The translations under genes were made by a program, and so were the position numbers. 64,000 nt of DNA. Source: Clostridia bacterium (GTDB lineage Bacteria; Bacillota; Clostridia; Christensenellales; Borkfalkiaceae). Positions within the stretch are counted from its first letter, which is position 1, and each line of letters starts with the position of its first letter. Positions 1 through 8,403 of the stretch are shown piece by piece. Below the pieces are notes generated by a model. That model was given only the letters and a program-made list of their open reading frames with translations. It did no database searches and was not told the DNA's origin. The stretch is from assembly GCA_017462985.1 (NCBI GenBank), contig JAFTQB010000059.1, forward strand, positions 1 through 64,000, in the 5' to 3' direction.

Positions 1-835
1 CGCCGGGGTTTTGGCAGAAAGTGCGCACCTTGTTTTTAAAGGGCTTCGGATAGCCGATGAGTTTGGATTCGTAAAGCACCTTGTTCACCGTTTCCATCAC
101 TTCGTTTCTCACTTCCACTCTCACGCCGATATCCACCGTGCTCGCCACGTGCTCCACGCCGTATTTTTCGCACAGCTTTTCCAACCAATCCGCGCCGCGG
201 CGACCCGTCGCCACCACCGTTTCGGAGGCGAAGATATCCATGGAATTGCTCCCGTCCGATTTCGTAACGGAAACGCCTTTACATTCGCCGTTTTCGATCA
301 ACAAATTATTGCATTCGTAATCGAAATAAATTTCCACGCCGTTGTTTTGCAAATACCGTTCGATAGCAAGATAGATTTCTTGCGCCTTTTCCGTGCCCAT
401 ATGGCGAATGGAGCAATCGGCCAATTTCAAGCCCGCTTTGATCGCGCGCTTTCTAATCTCTTTCACTTCCTCGGTAGCGTTCAAACCCTCTACGTGTTCG
501 TCCGCGCCGAATTCAAGATAGATCGTATCCGCATAATCGATGGTTTCCTGCGCCAGCTCGTAGCCGATGAGTTCGGGGAGATCTCCGCCAACCTCCGCGC
601 TGAGCGAAAGTTTTCCGTCCGAGAACGCGCCCGCACCCGAAAAGCCCGTCGTGATATGGCAATAGGGCTTACAATTGACGCACTTTTGCGTTTTTTCTTT
701 AGGGCAACGGCGGTTTTCCACCGATTTGCCTTTTTCCACGATCACGATCTTTTTCTTGCTGCCCTTTCTTAACATTTCGATCGCCGTAAAAATACCCGCA
801 GGGCCTGCGCCGATGATGACTACGTCCGTTTTCAT
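1..835 (-). CDS. FAD-dependent dehydrogenase (COG2509-like), C-terminus cut off by the window edge
   Basis: Reading from the ATG at 835, the protein begins MKTDVVIIGAGPAGIFTA, a dinucleotide-binding Rossmann motif (GxGxxG) at residues 9-14 followed by the acidic residue ending the second strand (IVIVEKG). A cysteine cluster (RRCP...KCVNCKPYC) at about residues 43-60 and GFSGAGAFSDGKL right after it are typical of the COG2509 family of FAD-dependent dehydrogenases. A second FAD-contact stretch, VVVATGRRG, lies near residue 205. About 278 codons are visible and the frame runs off base 1; complete members have about 450-530 residues, so roughly half is missing. The Shine-Dalgarno AGGTGG lies just upstream and a strong sigma-A promoter about 100 bases upstream, so it starts its own transcript. 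The substrate is not known for this family. Confidence 0.82.
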   Translation of the reverse strand, partial: MKTDVVIIGAGPAGIFTAIEMLRKGSKKKIVIVEKGKSVENRRCPKEKTQKCVNCKPYCHITTGFSGAGAFSDGKLSLSAEVGGDLPELIGYELAQETIDYADTIYLEFGADEHVEGLNATEEVKEIRKRAIKAGLKLADCSIRHMGTEKAQEIYLAIERYLQNNGVEIYFDYECNNLLIENGECKGVSVTKSDGSNSMDIFASETVVATGRRGADWLEKLCEKYGVEHVASTVDIGVRVEVRNEVMETVNKVLYESKLIGYPKPFKNKVRTFCQNPG

Positions 836-938
836 ATTTCCACCTTTTCCCGTAAAAAGCCGCCCGAAAGCGTATGCAACGCCCTCGCGCGGTCTTTCCC
901 GTTTTGATTTTTTGTTTCGGGAGTTCCCGACCTTGCCT

Positions 939-967
939 ATTATAACAAAGACCGCCCCGTTTGTCAA
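939..967 (-). promoter_or_regulatory. sigma-A promoter of the FAD dehydrogenase gene
   Basis: On the minus strand TTGACA (962-967) and TATAAT (939-944) are separated by exactly 17 bases. This implies an untranslated leader of about 95 bases before the ATG at 835, in which I see no clear riboswitch fold. Confidence 0.8.
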
Positions 968-1001
968 TGCTTTTTAGAAAATTTTCCCTTACTTTTCTTT
1001 T

Positions 1002-1877
1002 TTATCTATGCTTGCCTTTGCAAAACAGCGCCACCGTACCCGCGCCCGAATGGGAACCGATCACCGAGCCGATATAGCCGATCGTGATCTCGGCTTTGGG
1101 ATAGCGTGCCAAAAGCATTGCTTTTACGCTTTCCGCGTCCTCAATGCAGTCGCCGTGGCTGATAAAAAACGGACCGATACCGTCTTCATCGCAGTTTTTC
1201 AATAAATTTTCCACCATCGTCGCAAGCGCTTTTTTCCTGCCCATCGCCTTGCCGACGACCACCAATTTACCCTCGTCGTTGACGTGCATAACGGGCTTGA
1301 TCTTCAACAGCGAACCGACGAACGCCGTTACGCCCGATACTCTGCCGCCGCGCTTTAAGTGATACAAGTCGTTGACCGTAAAGCTATGTACGATCTGCCC
1401 CTTGATCTCTTCCGCATAAGCCGCAGTTTCTTCCAAGCTTGCGCCGCTATTCGCTTTTTTGACGACGTAATCGAGCAACAAGCCCTCGCCCATCGACGCG
1501 CAAAGGCTGTCCACCACGATGATCTTGCGATCGGGATATTCCTTCGAAAGCTCGCGCGCGGCGACTTGGAAGCTGCTCAGCGTACCCGAAAGTCCCGAAG
1601 AAAAGACGATACAAAGCACGTCCTTTCCCTTTTTTAAATGTACGGACAAGTGCGCTTTCACCGATTCGCTCGTCGCTTGGTAGGTGGTGGGCATTGCGCC
1701 GCTACGAAGCTTTGCGTAAAAATCCTTGATATCGATCTTTTCGCCGTCCTCCCCGCCGTAATTGACGTTGTTCATCGTAAAGCCGAGGTTTACGCAATCG
1801 ATCCCGTTCTTTAAAAAATACGCCTCCGTCATATCGCTGCCCGAATCGGACACGATCACAAAATCTTTTTCTTTCAT
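1002..1877 (-). CDS. DegV family fatty-acid-binding protein
   Basis: 291 residues, the usual DegV length. The N-terminus FVIVSDSGSDM (6-16), the SSGLSGT loop (94-100), VVDSL (121-125) and LKRGGRVSG (174-182) are the conserved blocks of the DegV/FakB fold, which binds a single fatty acid in a pocket between two domains. In Firmicutes, FakB-type DegV proteins present exogenous fatty acids to the kinase FakA for phosphorylation. No fakA (DAK-domain) gene is in the window, so which fatty acid it carries, and whether it works in that pathway, is inference. It lies 21 bases downstream of a PlsC-type acyltransferase in the same orientation; that acyl-transfer neighbour supports a phospholipid role. 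The Shine-Dalgarno AAAGGAG precedes the ATG. Confidence 0.88.
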   Translation of the reverse strand: MKEKDFVIVSDSGSDMTEAYFLKNGIDCVNLGFTMNNVNYGGEDGEKIDIKDFYAKLRSGAMPTTYQATSESVKAHLSVHLKKGKDVLCIVFSSGLSGTLSSFQVAARELSKEYPDRKIIVVDSLCASMGEGLLLDYVVKKANSGASLEETAAYAEEIKGQIVHSFTVNDLYHLKRGGRVSGVTAFVGSLLKIKPVMHVNDEGKLVVVGKAMGRKKALATMVENLLKNCDEDGIGPFFISHGDCIEDAESVKAMLLARYPKAEITIGYIGSVIGSHSGAGTVALFCKGKHR

Positions 1878-1898
1878 ATGCTTTTACTCCTTTCGTTA

Positions 1899-2750
1899 TT
1901 ATTTCATAGCGGTTTCGCCGTAAGCGAGCGGCTCGCCGTATACTTCTTCATATTTTTCCCGATATTCCTTTTGCGCCTGCAACATCATCGCTTCCGCGCC
2001 CTGCTTTTCCCCAAGCGAGGGATCGGGATAGATCGGCGGCAGGATATGCACGGTATGCCGTTGCACGGGATAGCCGTGCTCGTCGAGGCGGGTTTCGTCG
2101 TCTTGCATCGAAATGAAGATCGGCAAAACGGGCACGCCCGCTTTATAAGCCATTTTAAAACCGCCTACTTTAAAGGGGCGAGGCTTTCGATAATTCCACC
2201 ACATTTCCTGTTCGGGATACACCAAAATACTTTCCCCGCGTTTTAACAGCGTATTCGTCGCGGATAAAAATTTCATCATCGTGCGGCGGTTGCTCGATAG
2301 CGGGAGCGTATTGCAATGCCGAAAGAAAAAACCGTACAGCCCCGGAAAATTCGTGTAGTTACCTTCGCGAATAATCTTATATAAATATTTTCTCGGCAAA
2401 TGCTTGCGGATACAATGGAACACGATATAATTATCGTACGCGGAAAAATGATTGCTCGTTACGATCGCGCCGTCCGAAAGCGCGGAAAGATGTTCCTCGC
2501 CCGTTACGCCGTCGATCACCAACACGTCCTTTTTAATCAGGTTCAAAAAATACCTGTCCGCGATAAAATTTGCGATACGGCGTTTGCAGCGATTGGAAAA
2601 CCGTTCGCAAAGGTAATCGGCTTTTTCGGGCGACAATTCGGGCGCGGGAGGATCTTCCTCCACCGCCTCGTCGAATTTTCCTTCCCGCTCCAGCCGCGCG
2701 ATTTTTTCCAAAACCTCGCGCCGTTCTTTCGACAATTTTTCAAGCCCCAT
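1899..2750 (-). CDS. PlsC-type lysophospholipid/glycerol-phosphate acyltransferase
   Basis: 283 residues. The catalytic HX4D motif is NHFSAYD (His101, Asp106), and the later YPEQEMWW (179-186) and GVPVLPIFIS (205-214) blocks match the substrate-binding motifs of the PlsC/AGPAT fold. These enzymes transfer an acyl chain from ACP, CoA or acyl phosphate to a glycerophosphate acceptor at the membrane. The first 60 residues are a charged, helical extension not typical of the smallest PlsC proteins. Neighbours are a GT8 glycosyltransferase upstream (12 bases) and DegV downstream, suggesting a three-gene envelope/lipid unit. The exact acceptor (lysophosphatidate, a glycolipid or another lysolipid) cannot be read from sequence. 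Confidence 0.85.
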   Translation of the reverse strand: MGLEKLSKERREVLEKIARLEREGKFDEAVEEDPPAPELSPEKADYLCERFSNRCKRRIANFIADRYFLNLIKKDVLVIDGVTGEEHLSALSDGAIVTSNHFSAYDNYIVFHCIRKHLPRKYLYKIIREGNYTNFPGLYGFFFRHCNTLPLSSNRRTMMKFLSATNTLLKRGESILVYPEQEMWWNYRKPRPFKVGGFKMAYKAGVPVLPIFISMQDDETRLDEHGYPVQRHTVHILPPIYPDPSLGEKQGAEAMMLQAQKEYREKYEEVYGEPLAYGETAMK

Positions 2751-2762
2751 CGTTCCACCCCG

Positions 2763-3797
2763 TTATTTCGCCAAATATCTGCGATAATAATTATCTTCGC
2801 GTTCCGATTCGCTCTGCGCGAGCTTTAAAAGGTTTTCGCCGCCCTCTTGATCGCGGCGCGCCATTTCAGGCGTGAACGCTTGCAACTGCGCGGAAATTTG
2901 CGGATAAAATACGCTATTCTTTGCATATTGCCAAAAATATTCTTCGTATTTAACGCCCTTGTAATGCCAAGGCTTTTGCGCAAGGTTATAATGAACAAGC
3001 TTCGCCTCTTCGCCGTTTGCAACGCCTTGCGGCATTCTGTTCCAAGCTTCGGAAAAATAATACACCTTATCCTTACAAAGCAAATTCAAGCAATCCTGAT
3101 CGGGTGCGACGCGGAAATCGTACCCGGCAAGCATTTCGCAAAACGCGCCGTAAAAATCCACTTCGCGGAATTTTTTAAGGTTCATTACGATGACGCCCGA
3201 ATTGAAATAGTTTTTCCCCTCAATTCCCAAAACCTCTTTCGTATATTTGGAAAAGACGGGTACGCTTGCCACCGCGCCGTCCGCAACGGCGCCGATGAGA
3301 TTTTCCTTTAAATCGGTGAAATACAGCTCGCTGATATCCCCCAAAACCACCGTATCGCAATCAAGATACACCGCTTTATCAAGCTGCGGGAACATTCCCA
3401 CGATAAACAGCCGATAATAGATCGCGCTGGTATAATAATCGCGGAGCTGCAAAAATTTCGCAATCTTTTTCAGGTGATCGGCAACGTCCACGAAACGGAT
3501 TTGAAATCCATCGTCACTCAACCGCATAACTTTTTCGGCGTTTTTGCCCTTGATCCCCGAATGCAACACGAAAATTTTATAATCAAATTTTTTAGACGCG
3601 TTCGCCTTTACCGACGAAAGCGCAACGTCTAAAAACGGCAAATAATTATCGTCGGAAGCAAAAAACACGGGAACGGTTTCCCGCTTTTCTTTCGCAGCCA
3701 TTGCTTTTTCGCCGCTTCTCATTCCAAACAGTCCCGCCGTAGCAAAATCGGCGTATTCACCAGCATAGCCCCCAAAAATCGTAGTCGTTTGTTTCAT
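2763..3797 (-). CDS. Family 8 glycosyltransferase
   Basis: GT8 retaining glycosyltransferase of the lipopolysaccharide galactosyl/glucosyltransferase type. PVFFASDDNYLPF (43-55) is the nucleotide-sugar loop, YLDCDTVVLGD (144-154) holds the metal-binding DxD (DCD), and FNSGVIVMNLKKF and HYN...KPWHY near the C-terminus are the acceptor and second metal-ligand blocks. I chose the ATG at 3797 (344 residues) because CGGAGA sits 9 bases upstream; the ATG eight codons earlier (3821) has no ribosome-binding site. The first 35-40 residues lack similarity to the GT8 core, which starts near residue 42, so a later start is possible but no Shine-Dalgarno supports one. It heads the GT8-PlsC-DegV unit and probably glycosylates a lipid or wall polymer. 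Confidence 0.86.
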   Translation of the reverse strand: MKQTTTIFGGYAGEYADFATAGLFGMRSGEKAMAAKEKRETVPVFFASDDNYLPFLDVALSSVKANASKKFDYKIFVLHSGIKGKNAEKVMRLSDDGFQIRFVDVADHLKKIAKFLQLRDYYTSAIYYRLFIVGMFPQLDKAVYLDCDTVVLGDISELYFTDLKENLIGAVADGAVASVPVFSKYTKEVLGIEGKNYFNSGVIVMNLKKFREVDFYGAFCEMLAGYDFRVAPDQDCLNLLCKDKVYYFSEAWNRMPQGVANGEEAKLVHYNLAQKPWHYKGVKYEEYFWQYAKNSVFYPQISAQLQAFTPEMARRDQEGGENLLKLAQSESEREDNYYRRYLAK

Positions 3798-3896
3798 AAT
3801 ATTTATCTCCGTATTCTTCATTATTTATACCGCAAGTTTCTTTTTTTGCGGCGCCGTTGTTTGAGCAAAGTTTTCCTCTCGCCCTCGGCACTATTT

Positions 3897-3925
3897 ATTT
3901 TAGACTTTTGCAGAAAAAAAGACAA
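3897..3925 (-). promoter_or_regulatory. Candidate promoter of the GT8-PlsC-DegV unit
   Basis: Minus strand TTGTCT (3920-3925), a 17-base gap, then TAAAAT (3897-3902), giving a leader of about 90 bases to the GT8 start. The spacing is ideal but both hexamers are imperfect. Confidence 0.5.
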
Positions 3926-3989
3926 CCCACTTTTTCGTTTTTTCGCTCTACTCCTCTTTAAACGCAACTCTACTCGACAAAATCGAAAT

Positions 3990-4004
3990 TCTACCGACGG
4001 TAGA
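3990..4004. promoter_or_regulatory. 15-bp palindrome TCTACC-GAC-GGTAGA, possible operator
   Basis: A perfect six-base inverted repeat around a 3-base centre lies about 65 bases upstream of the candidate -35 box of the GT8 unit. The surrounding 3930-4180 stretch is AT-rich and I see no coding potential in it. It could be an operator for an unlinked regulator or a chance palindrome. Confidence 0.25.
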
Positions 4005-4250
4005 GCGGAAAATTGACGATTTTAGGCAATTTTTTGTCTGAAACCGTCGTTTTTTAATTTTTTCTGTCGGCAAACTTTTTTCAAAAAACAGGCTTTGTTA
4101 AGAATTTAATTGTTGTTGTTAAGAGCTTTACTTATGTTATTTTCTTTATCTACCGAGAGTGGAACAAAAGAAAATTAGCGGATTTTGGCATATGCACCGA
4201 GGGGCAAATGGGAAAATAAGAAGCAAATAGATATGCGGAAAAATTATATG

Positions 4251-4338
4251 AGATTGCCGCAGTCGCTACGCTCCTTCGCAATGACGATAAGGGAAAACCC
4301 TCGCAATGACAGGCGCGGCACTACGCTCGCAATGACGG
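4251..4338. repeat. Dispersed intergenic repeat with three TCGCAATGAC copies
   Basis: The stretch begins AGATTGCCGCAGTCGCTACG and contains TCGCAATGAC at 4276-4285, 4301-4310 and 4327-4336, between segments such as CTACGCTC. A shorter, diverged relative occurs at 12789-12821. The short frame 4185-4367 has no ribosome-binding site and only reads through this repeat. Repeats of this general look are common between genes in bacterial genomes and resemble non-autonomous elements; I see no terminal inverted repeats or target duplication that would prove mobility. Confidence 0.55.
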
Positions 4339-4365
4339 TGCGGATCAATAATTCAAAAAACACAT

Positions 4366-4393
4366 AAAAAACAACCGATATTTCTATCGGTTG
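4366..4393 (-). terminator. Rho-independent terminator after dtd
   Basis: On the minus strand CAACCGATA, a GAAA loop and TATCGGTTG form a perfect 9-bp hairpin followed by TTTTTTAT. It lies 30 bases past the dtd stop codon. Confidence 0.85.
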
Positions 4394-4422
4394 CCGTTGA
4401 TAAACGATTGATAAAATGATGA

Positions 4423-4863
4423 TTATTCCGCTTCCAATAAAATGGTAACGGGTCCGTCGTTGAGCTGTTCGATCTTCATATCCGCACCGAACACGCCCTT
4501 TTTTACGATCACGCCCTGTAAGGCAAGCTCTTTGGCAGCGTATTCGTATAATTCGTTGGCGCGTTCGGGGCGTTCGGCGAGCGTAAAACTCGGTCGATTG
4601 CCGTGAGAAGCGTCGCCGTAAAGCGTGAATTGGGATACGAACAACACCTCTCCGCCGACGTCTTTCACCGATAAATTCATCTTGCCGTTTTCGTCCTCGA
4701 AAATTCTAAGCGCGGCGATCTTTTTCGCGAGATATGCCGCCGACTTTTCCTCATCGCCTACCTTTACGCCGAAAAAGACCGTTAAACCAAACGGGATCTC
4801 GGAGATCAATTCCCCGTCTACCGTCAGCCTCGTGCGCTTGACGCGCTGTACCACTGCTTTCAT
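4423..4863 (-). CDS. dtd: D-aminoacyl-tRNA deacylase
   Basis: 146 residues, the standard Dtd length. It hydrolyses D-aminoacyl-tRNA (and glycyl-tRNA-Ala) in the cytoplasm. The catalytic SQFT block is at 77-80 and the NDGPVT block, with the cross-subunit Gly-cisPro of the active site, at 135-140. The N-terminus MKAVVQRVK is canonical. In many Firmicutes dtd follows relA/spoT; here it stands alone with its own terminator and is separated from efp by a second terminator, so it is probably monocistronic. Confidence 0.96.
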   Translation of the reverse strand: MKAVVQRVKRTRLTVDGELISEIPFGLTVFFGVKVGDEEKSAAYLAKKIAALRIFEDENGKMNLSVKDVGGEVLFVSQFTLYGDASHGNRPSFTLAERPERANELYEYAAKELALQGVIVKKGVFGADMKIEQLNDGPVTILLEAE

Positions 4864-4889
4864 TTTTTCACCTCAGAAAAAGAATACAA

Positions 4890-4919
4890 CAAAAAGCAGG
4901 ATTAGAAATCTGATCCTGC
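4890..4919 (-). terminator. Rho-independent terminator after efp
   Basis: Minus strand GCAGGAT ... ATCCTGC hairpin (4896-4902 with 4913-4919) followed by TTTTTG, 36 bases past the efp stop. Confidence 0.8.
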
Positions 4920-4954
4920 ATTTTGCAATCGTTTTTATTAAAACGCCGAAAGGC

Positions 4955-5524
4955 TTACGCCTTCACACGCTCCATATATTCGCCCGTTCTGGTATCGATA
5001 CGAATAAGCTCGCCTTCTTCCACGAACATAGGCACTTGAATGGTTGCGCCCGTTTCCACCTTCGCGTTCTTCATCACGTTGGTAGCCGTGTTTCCCTTTA
5101 CGCCCGGTTCCGCTTCAACAACCTTCAAAACAACGAAGTTTTCAGGTTCAACCGAGAACGCCTTGCCATAGAGGAATTTCACCGTAACGGTATCGTTTTC
5201 CTTGATGAATTTCAGCGCGTCTTCCACTTGATCGTAGGAAAGGTTTTCCTGATTCCATTCTTCGTCCATAAACACGTAGAATTCGCCGTCGAAATAGGAA
5301 TACGTCATCTTTTTCGTTTCTACCTGCGCCGTTTCAAGCTTCGTCGTGGGGTTGAAGGTTTCGTTCGACAAAACCTGACCCGTAACTACGTTTTTCAGCG
5401 TAGTTCTAACGAACGCCGCGCCTTTCCCGGGCTTAACGTGCTGGAAATCGGTAACGGTGTAAACGCCGCTCTTGTACTCAAAGGTAACGCCCTTACGAAT
5501 ATCGCCTGCCAAAATTTGTGCCAT
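4955..5524 (-). CDS. efp: Translation elongation factor P
   Basis: 189 residues. Three beta-barrel domains: KOW-like (1-65), the central OB fold (about 66-128) and the C-terminal OB fold ending in [16 protein letters not shown], the family signature. EF-P binds between the P and E sites and relieves stalling at polyproline. The tip lysine is Lys34 in PGKG (32-35); modification would be expected there, but no modifying enzyme (EpmA or the rhamnosyltransferase EarP) is in the window. It follows the M24 peptidase gene by 33 bases and shares its promoter; the pepP-type peptidase/efp pairing is common in Firmicutes. Confidence 0.97.
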   Translation of the reverse strand: MAQILAGDIRKGVTFEYKSGVYTVTDFQHVKPGKGAAFVRTTLKNVVTGQVLSNETFNPTTKLETAQVETKKMTYSYFDGEFYVFMDEEWNQENLSYDQVEDALKFIKENDTVTVKFLYGKAFSVEPENFVVLKVVEAEPGVKGNTATNVMKNAKVETGATIQVPMFVEEGELIRIDTRTGEYMERVKA

Positions 5525-5557
5525 ACAATTTATCTCCTTGTACTAACTTTTTCTTTT

Positions 5558-6613
5558 TTATAATACGAGAAGGTTTCTATCCGTTTTGGACATAAAACTC
5601 TTCACTTTTCCGTTTTCAAGCGTGACCGTATCTTCGATACGGATCCCGTATTCTCCCTTTGCATACACCCCCGGTTCGTCCGAAAACACCATGCCGTTTT
5701 GCAAAACGTTTTCCCCTTTGGGGCTAATCGAAGGGTATTCGTGGATATTCAGCCCGATCCCGTGGCCCAAAGAATGGGTAAACAGTTTTCCGTAGCCTTT
5801 TTCCGTTAAATAATCGCGCGCGATTGCGTCGCCCTGCACGCCCGTCATTCCCGCAAGCAAGCGTTCTTTAACAAGCTCGTGCGCCGTGAGCACCGCTTCG
5901 TACGCTTTTTTAAATTCGCCGTGCTTTTGATCGTCGCCGAATAAAAAGGTGCGCGTGATATCCGAACAGTAACCGTCCACTTTGCAACCGAAATCGATCA
6001 AGATCTCGTCGCCGAATTTGAGCTTCGTTGCCGAGGTTTCGTGGTGCGGAACAGCCGCATGCGCGCCGAACGCTACGATCGTATCGAACGAGGTGGAATA
6101 CGCGCCGAGAATTTTCATATTGTATTCAAGAAGCGCCGCCACTTCCGATTCCGTCATTCCCTCTTTGATCTGAGGCAGCGTTTTCAAAAATCCGTCCTCT
6201 GCGATCTCGCAAGCGCGGGCGATCTTGGAAATCTCCCAATCGTTCTTGACCGCCATTGCCGAGCGGAACGCGGGCATACTGTCGATCAGTTCCACGCCCG
6301 TTTCTTTCAGCCGCAAATATTTCGCATACGAGGTTTCGTTAAATGCGATACCGACGCGGGAATACTTTTTCAAAAGCTCTTCAACCGTAGTGGAACGATC
6401 CGTCAAGCGAACGGCAACCTCCGTGCCCGCAAGCCGTTTTTCCGCTGCTTCGATATAGCGGGGATCGGTGTACAGCGTCGTGCCGTCTTGATCGGAAATC
6501 ACGAATCCGTTTTCCGCTTCGAAGCCCGCGATATAGCGCACGAGATACGCGCAATCGGTATATACGGCGTCCGCGCCCACCATATCAAAGATCTTTTTTC
6601 CGTTCGTTTGCAT
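5558..6613 (-). CDS. M24 family Xaa-Pro aminopeptidase
   Basis: 351 residues with an N-terminal creatinase-like domain (1-125) and a pita-bread catalytic domain. The five metal ligands of family M24 are all present: Asp207 and Asp218 (LIDFGCKVDGYCSDITRTF), His284 (SLGHGIG), Glu313 (SDEPGVY) and Glu327 (IRIEDT). It releases N-terminal residues preceding proline from peptides in the cytoplasm. The length fits the short Firmicutes proteins usually called PepP or YqhT. It has a clear promoter just upstream and the Shine-Dalgarno AAGGAG, and is followed by efp. Confidence 0.94.
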   Translation of the reverse strand: MQTNGKKIFDMVGADAVYTDCAYLVRYIAGFEAENGFVISDQDGTTLYTDPRYIEAAEKRLAGTEVAVRLTDRSTTVEELLKKYSRVGIAFNETSYAKYLRLKETGVELIDSMPAFRSAMAVKNDWEISKIARACEIAEDGFLKTLPQIKEGMTESEVAALLEYNMKILGAYSTSFDTIVAFGAHAAVPHHETSATKLKFGDEILIDFGCKVDGYCSDITRTFLFGDDQKHGEFKKAYEAVLTAHELVKERLLAGMTGVQGDAIARDYLTEKGYGKLFTHSLGHGIGLNIHEYPSISPKGENVLQNGMVFSDEPGVYAKGEYGIRIEDTVTLENGKVKSFMSKTDRNLLVL

Positions 6614-6634
6614 GCAAAATACTCCTTGCCTATT

Positions 6635-6663
6635 ATTGTAGCAAAAAAAATCCCGTTCGTCAA
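6635..6663 (-). promoter_or_regulatory. sigma-A promoter of the M24 peptidase-efp operon
   Basis: Minus strand TTGACG (6658-6663), 17 bases, TACAAT (6635-6640). The expected start near 6628 gives a leader of only about 15 bases that still contains AAGGAG. Confidence 0.75.
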
Positions 6664-6701
6664 CCGTTACAGCGATATTCCCCGAAAAATCCTAACGATT
6701 T

Positions 6702-7547
6702 TCAAGCGTTTTCGTAAAGCCGTTTCATGATCTGCGCTTCTTCCGCCTGTTTGCCGTCCGATTCGCTGACGATATAAGGGTGCAGATCGAGAATTTTCAA
6801 CGCCTTGGCAAGCGGAGCAAATTCAGGCCCGTACACTTCGTCCTCAAACGTCAAGTGCTTCACCTCGCCCTTTGCCGAATACATAATTTTGGAAAAATGC
6901 ACGTGGAAATGCTTCATGCGCTCATACCCGAGCGTTTCCACCATATAAGAAAGCCGCGAAAGATAATCGTCCACCGTTTTCAACGAGCCATGTTCGCGGG
7001 CGTTGACGTGCCCGAAATCTACGCAGGGGGTATACACGGGATCGATCAAGCAAAAGCGCGTTACCTCTTCCACCGTGCCGATCTGCGCCATTTTTCCCAT
7101 CGTTTCGGGGCAAAAGATCAAATCCTCGAAGCCGTTAAGATAGATATATTCTTTGAGCGTTTCCAAGCGCTTTTCCGTGAGCGCAACCGCTTCTTCGCGA
7201 AGCATTTTTCCCTGCGCCGCAGGATGGAACACCACGCGCTTGCCGCCCATCAATTTGCAATATTTCGCGCTGTCGAGTACGTATCCGTACGATTTTGCCG
7301 CCATTTCGTCGTCGGGATTGGCAAAATTGATAAAATAGGGCGCGTGAATGGAAATTTCCACGCCCGCCGCCGCAAACGCTTCCCCGATCGCGATCGCCTT
7401 ATCTTCCAACATTCTCACGCCGCGCCCAAACGAATATTCAAAACAATCCAAGCCGCGGTTTTTTACGAACGCCGCCGCTTGTTCGGTGTGCGCGTACCCT
7501 TCCGCATAAAAGCTTTCGCTATTGCCGCTCGGTCCGAATTTAATCAT
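6702..7547 (-). CDS. TIM-barrel protein of the AP endonuclease family 2 (endonuclease IV-like)
   Basis: 281 residues. SIHAPYF, VVFHPAAQG, CPETMGK, CVDFGHVNA, HFHVHFS and SESDG occur in the order and spacing of the metal-ligand blocks (His, His, Glu, Asp/His, His, Glu) of endonuclease IV, and HAPYFINFANPD closely matches the Nfo HaPY-N block. Endonuclease IV cleaves 5' of abasic sites in DNA using three zinc ions. The first strand starts MIKFGPSGNSESFY, which also matches the group called deoxyribonuclease IV-related TIM-barrel proteins in clostridia, so I do not assign nfo with certainty. Its start overlaps the ribF stop region by 8 bases, so it is translationally coupled to the pheS-pheT-truB-ribF unit. 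Confidence 0.8.
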   Translation of the reverse strand: MIKFGPSGNSESFYAEGYAHTEQAAAFVKNRGLDCFEYSFGRGVRMLEDKAIAIGEAFAAAGVEISIHAPYFINFANPDDEMAAKSYGYVLDSAKYCKLMGGKRVVFHPAAQGKMLREEAVALTEKRLETLKEYIYLNGFEDLIFCPETMGKMAQIGTVEEVTRFCLIDPVYTPCVDFGHVNAREHGSLKTVDDYLSRLSYMVETLGYERMKHFHVHFSKIMYSAKGEVKHLTFEDEVYGPEFAPLAKALKILDLHPYIVSESDGKQAEEAQIMKRLYENA

Positions 7548-8403
7548 GATCTCTCACCCTCTTTATATCTTTTGTCAATTGCGCTTTCAAATCGTCCGCC
7601 GTAGCGAATTTTTGCACGGGGCGAAGATAGCGAAGAAATTCCACTTTCAGTTCCCGCCCGTATAGATCGCCCGAAAAACCGTCCAAATAAGTTTCCGTAA
7701 CCACTTTTTCGTCTTCAAAAGTCGGTCTTGCGCCGAAATTAGTAATGCAACGATACTCCTTTCCGTCTACGGTTACGCGCGTTTCATAAACGCCCTCTTT
7801 TAAAGGATATTTTCCGATCGGGTATGGAATATTCGCCGTCGGAAAACCGATACGCCTACCCACCTGCCGATCTTTTTCCACCTTTCCGATCAAAAAGAAC
7901 GGTTCGCCCAAAAGCGCGTTCGCTTTTTCCGTTTCCCCTAAACAAAGAAGATTTTTCACTGCCGTCGCGCTCACCTTTTGCCCGTCCGTTTCCACGAGCG
8001 GCAAGCAATCGACGCGTACTTGGGTGTGTTCTTTGAGCGTTTGCGCGTTTCCTAACGCGCCTTTCCCAAAACGGAAATCCTCGCCGCAAACGTAGCCGCG
8101 CGGGAAAAATTCGCGTTCCAAAAGGGATAAAAATTCCTGCGGCGTAAGAGATTTTATCTCTTCAAACGGCAATTCGAATAAAAAATCCACGCCCGCCGCG
8201 CGGAAAATTTCCTCACGCTCTAAAAAGGTGAACAGGTTCCCCCGTTCCTTGCCGCCGACGATCGTCATCGCGCCGACGGGAAGCGAATACGAAAGCGCGT
8301 GCGAAACCAAGCGACGGTGCCCGATATGCAATCCGTCGAAGCCGCCGAGGAGCATCACCGCCCCTTTCGTTTCACCCTGTTTTAAGCGTACCGTTTTTAA
8401 CAT
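7540..8403 (-). CDS. ribF: Bifunctional riboflavin kinase/FAD synthetase
   Basis: 287 residues. The N-terminal adenylyltransferase domain has LLGGFDGLHIGHRRLV (18-33, the HxGH nucleotidyl-transfer motif) and GEDFRFGKGALG; the C-terminal flavokinase domain begins with the GRRIGFPTANIPYP block near residue 183. It converts riboflavin to FMN and then FAD. It overlaps truB by 7 bases, the classic truB-ribF arrangement, and is followed by an overlapping endonuclease-IV-like gene. Confidence 0.95.
   Translation of the reverse strand: MLKTVRLKQGETKGAVMLLGGFDGLHIGHRRLVSHALSYSLPVGAMTIVGGKERGNLFTFLEREEIFRAAGVDFLFELPFEEIKSLTPQEFLSLLEREFFPRGYVCGEDFRFGKGALGNAQTLKEHTQVRVDCLPLVETDGQKVSATAVKNLLCLGETEKANALLGEPFFLIGKVEKDRQVGRRIGFPTANIPYPIGKYPLKEGVYETRVTVDGKEYRCITNFGARPTFEDEKVVTETYLDGFSGDLYGRELKVEFLRYLRPVQKFATADDLKAQLTKDIKRVRDHD

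Noticed and set aside
4185..4367. Short plus-strand frame in the 4 kb intergenic region
   Set aside because: It reads through the dispersed TCGCAATGAC repeat and has no ribosome-binding site.
4625..5563. Open frame of 312 codons on the plus strand over dtd and efp
   Set aside because: Crosses two confidently identified genes and a terminator on the other strand; no family similarity seen.
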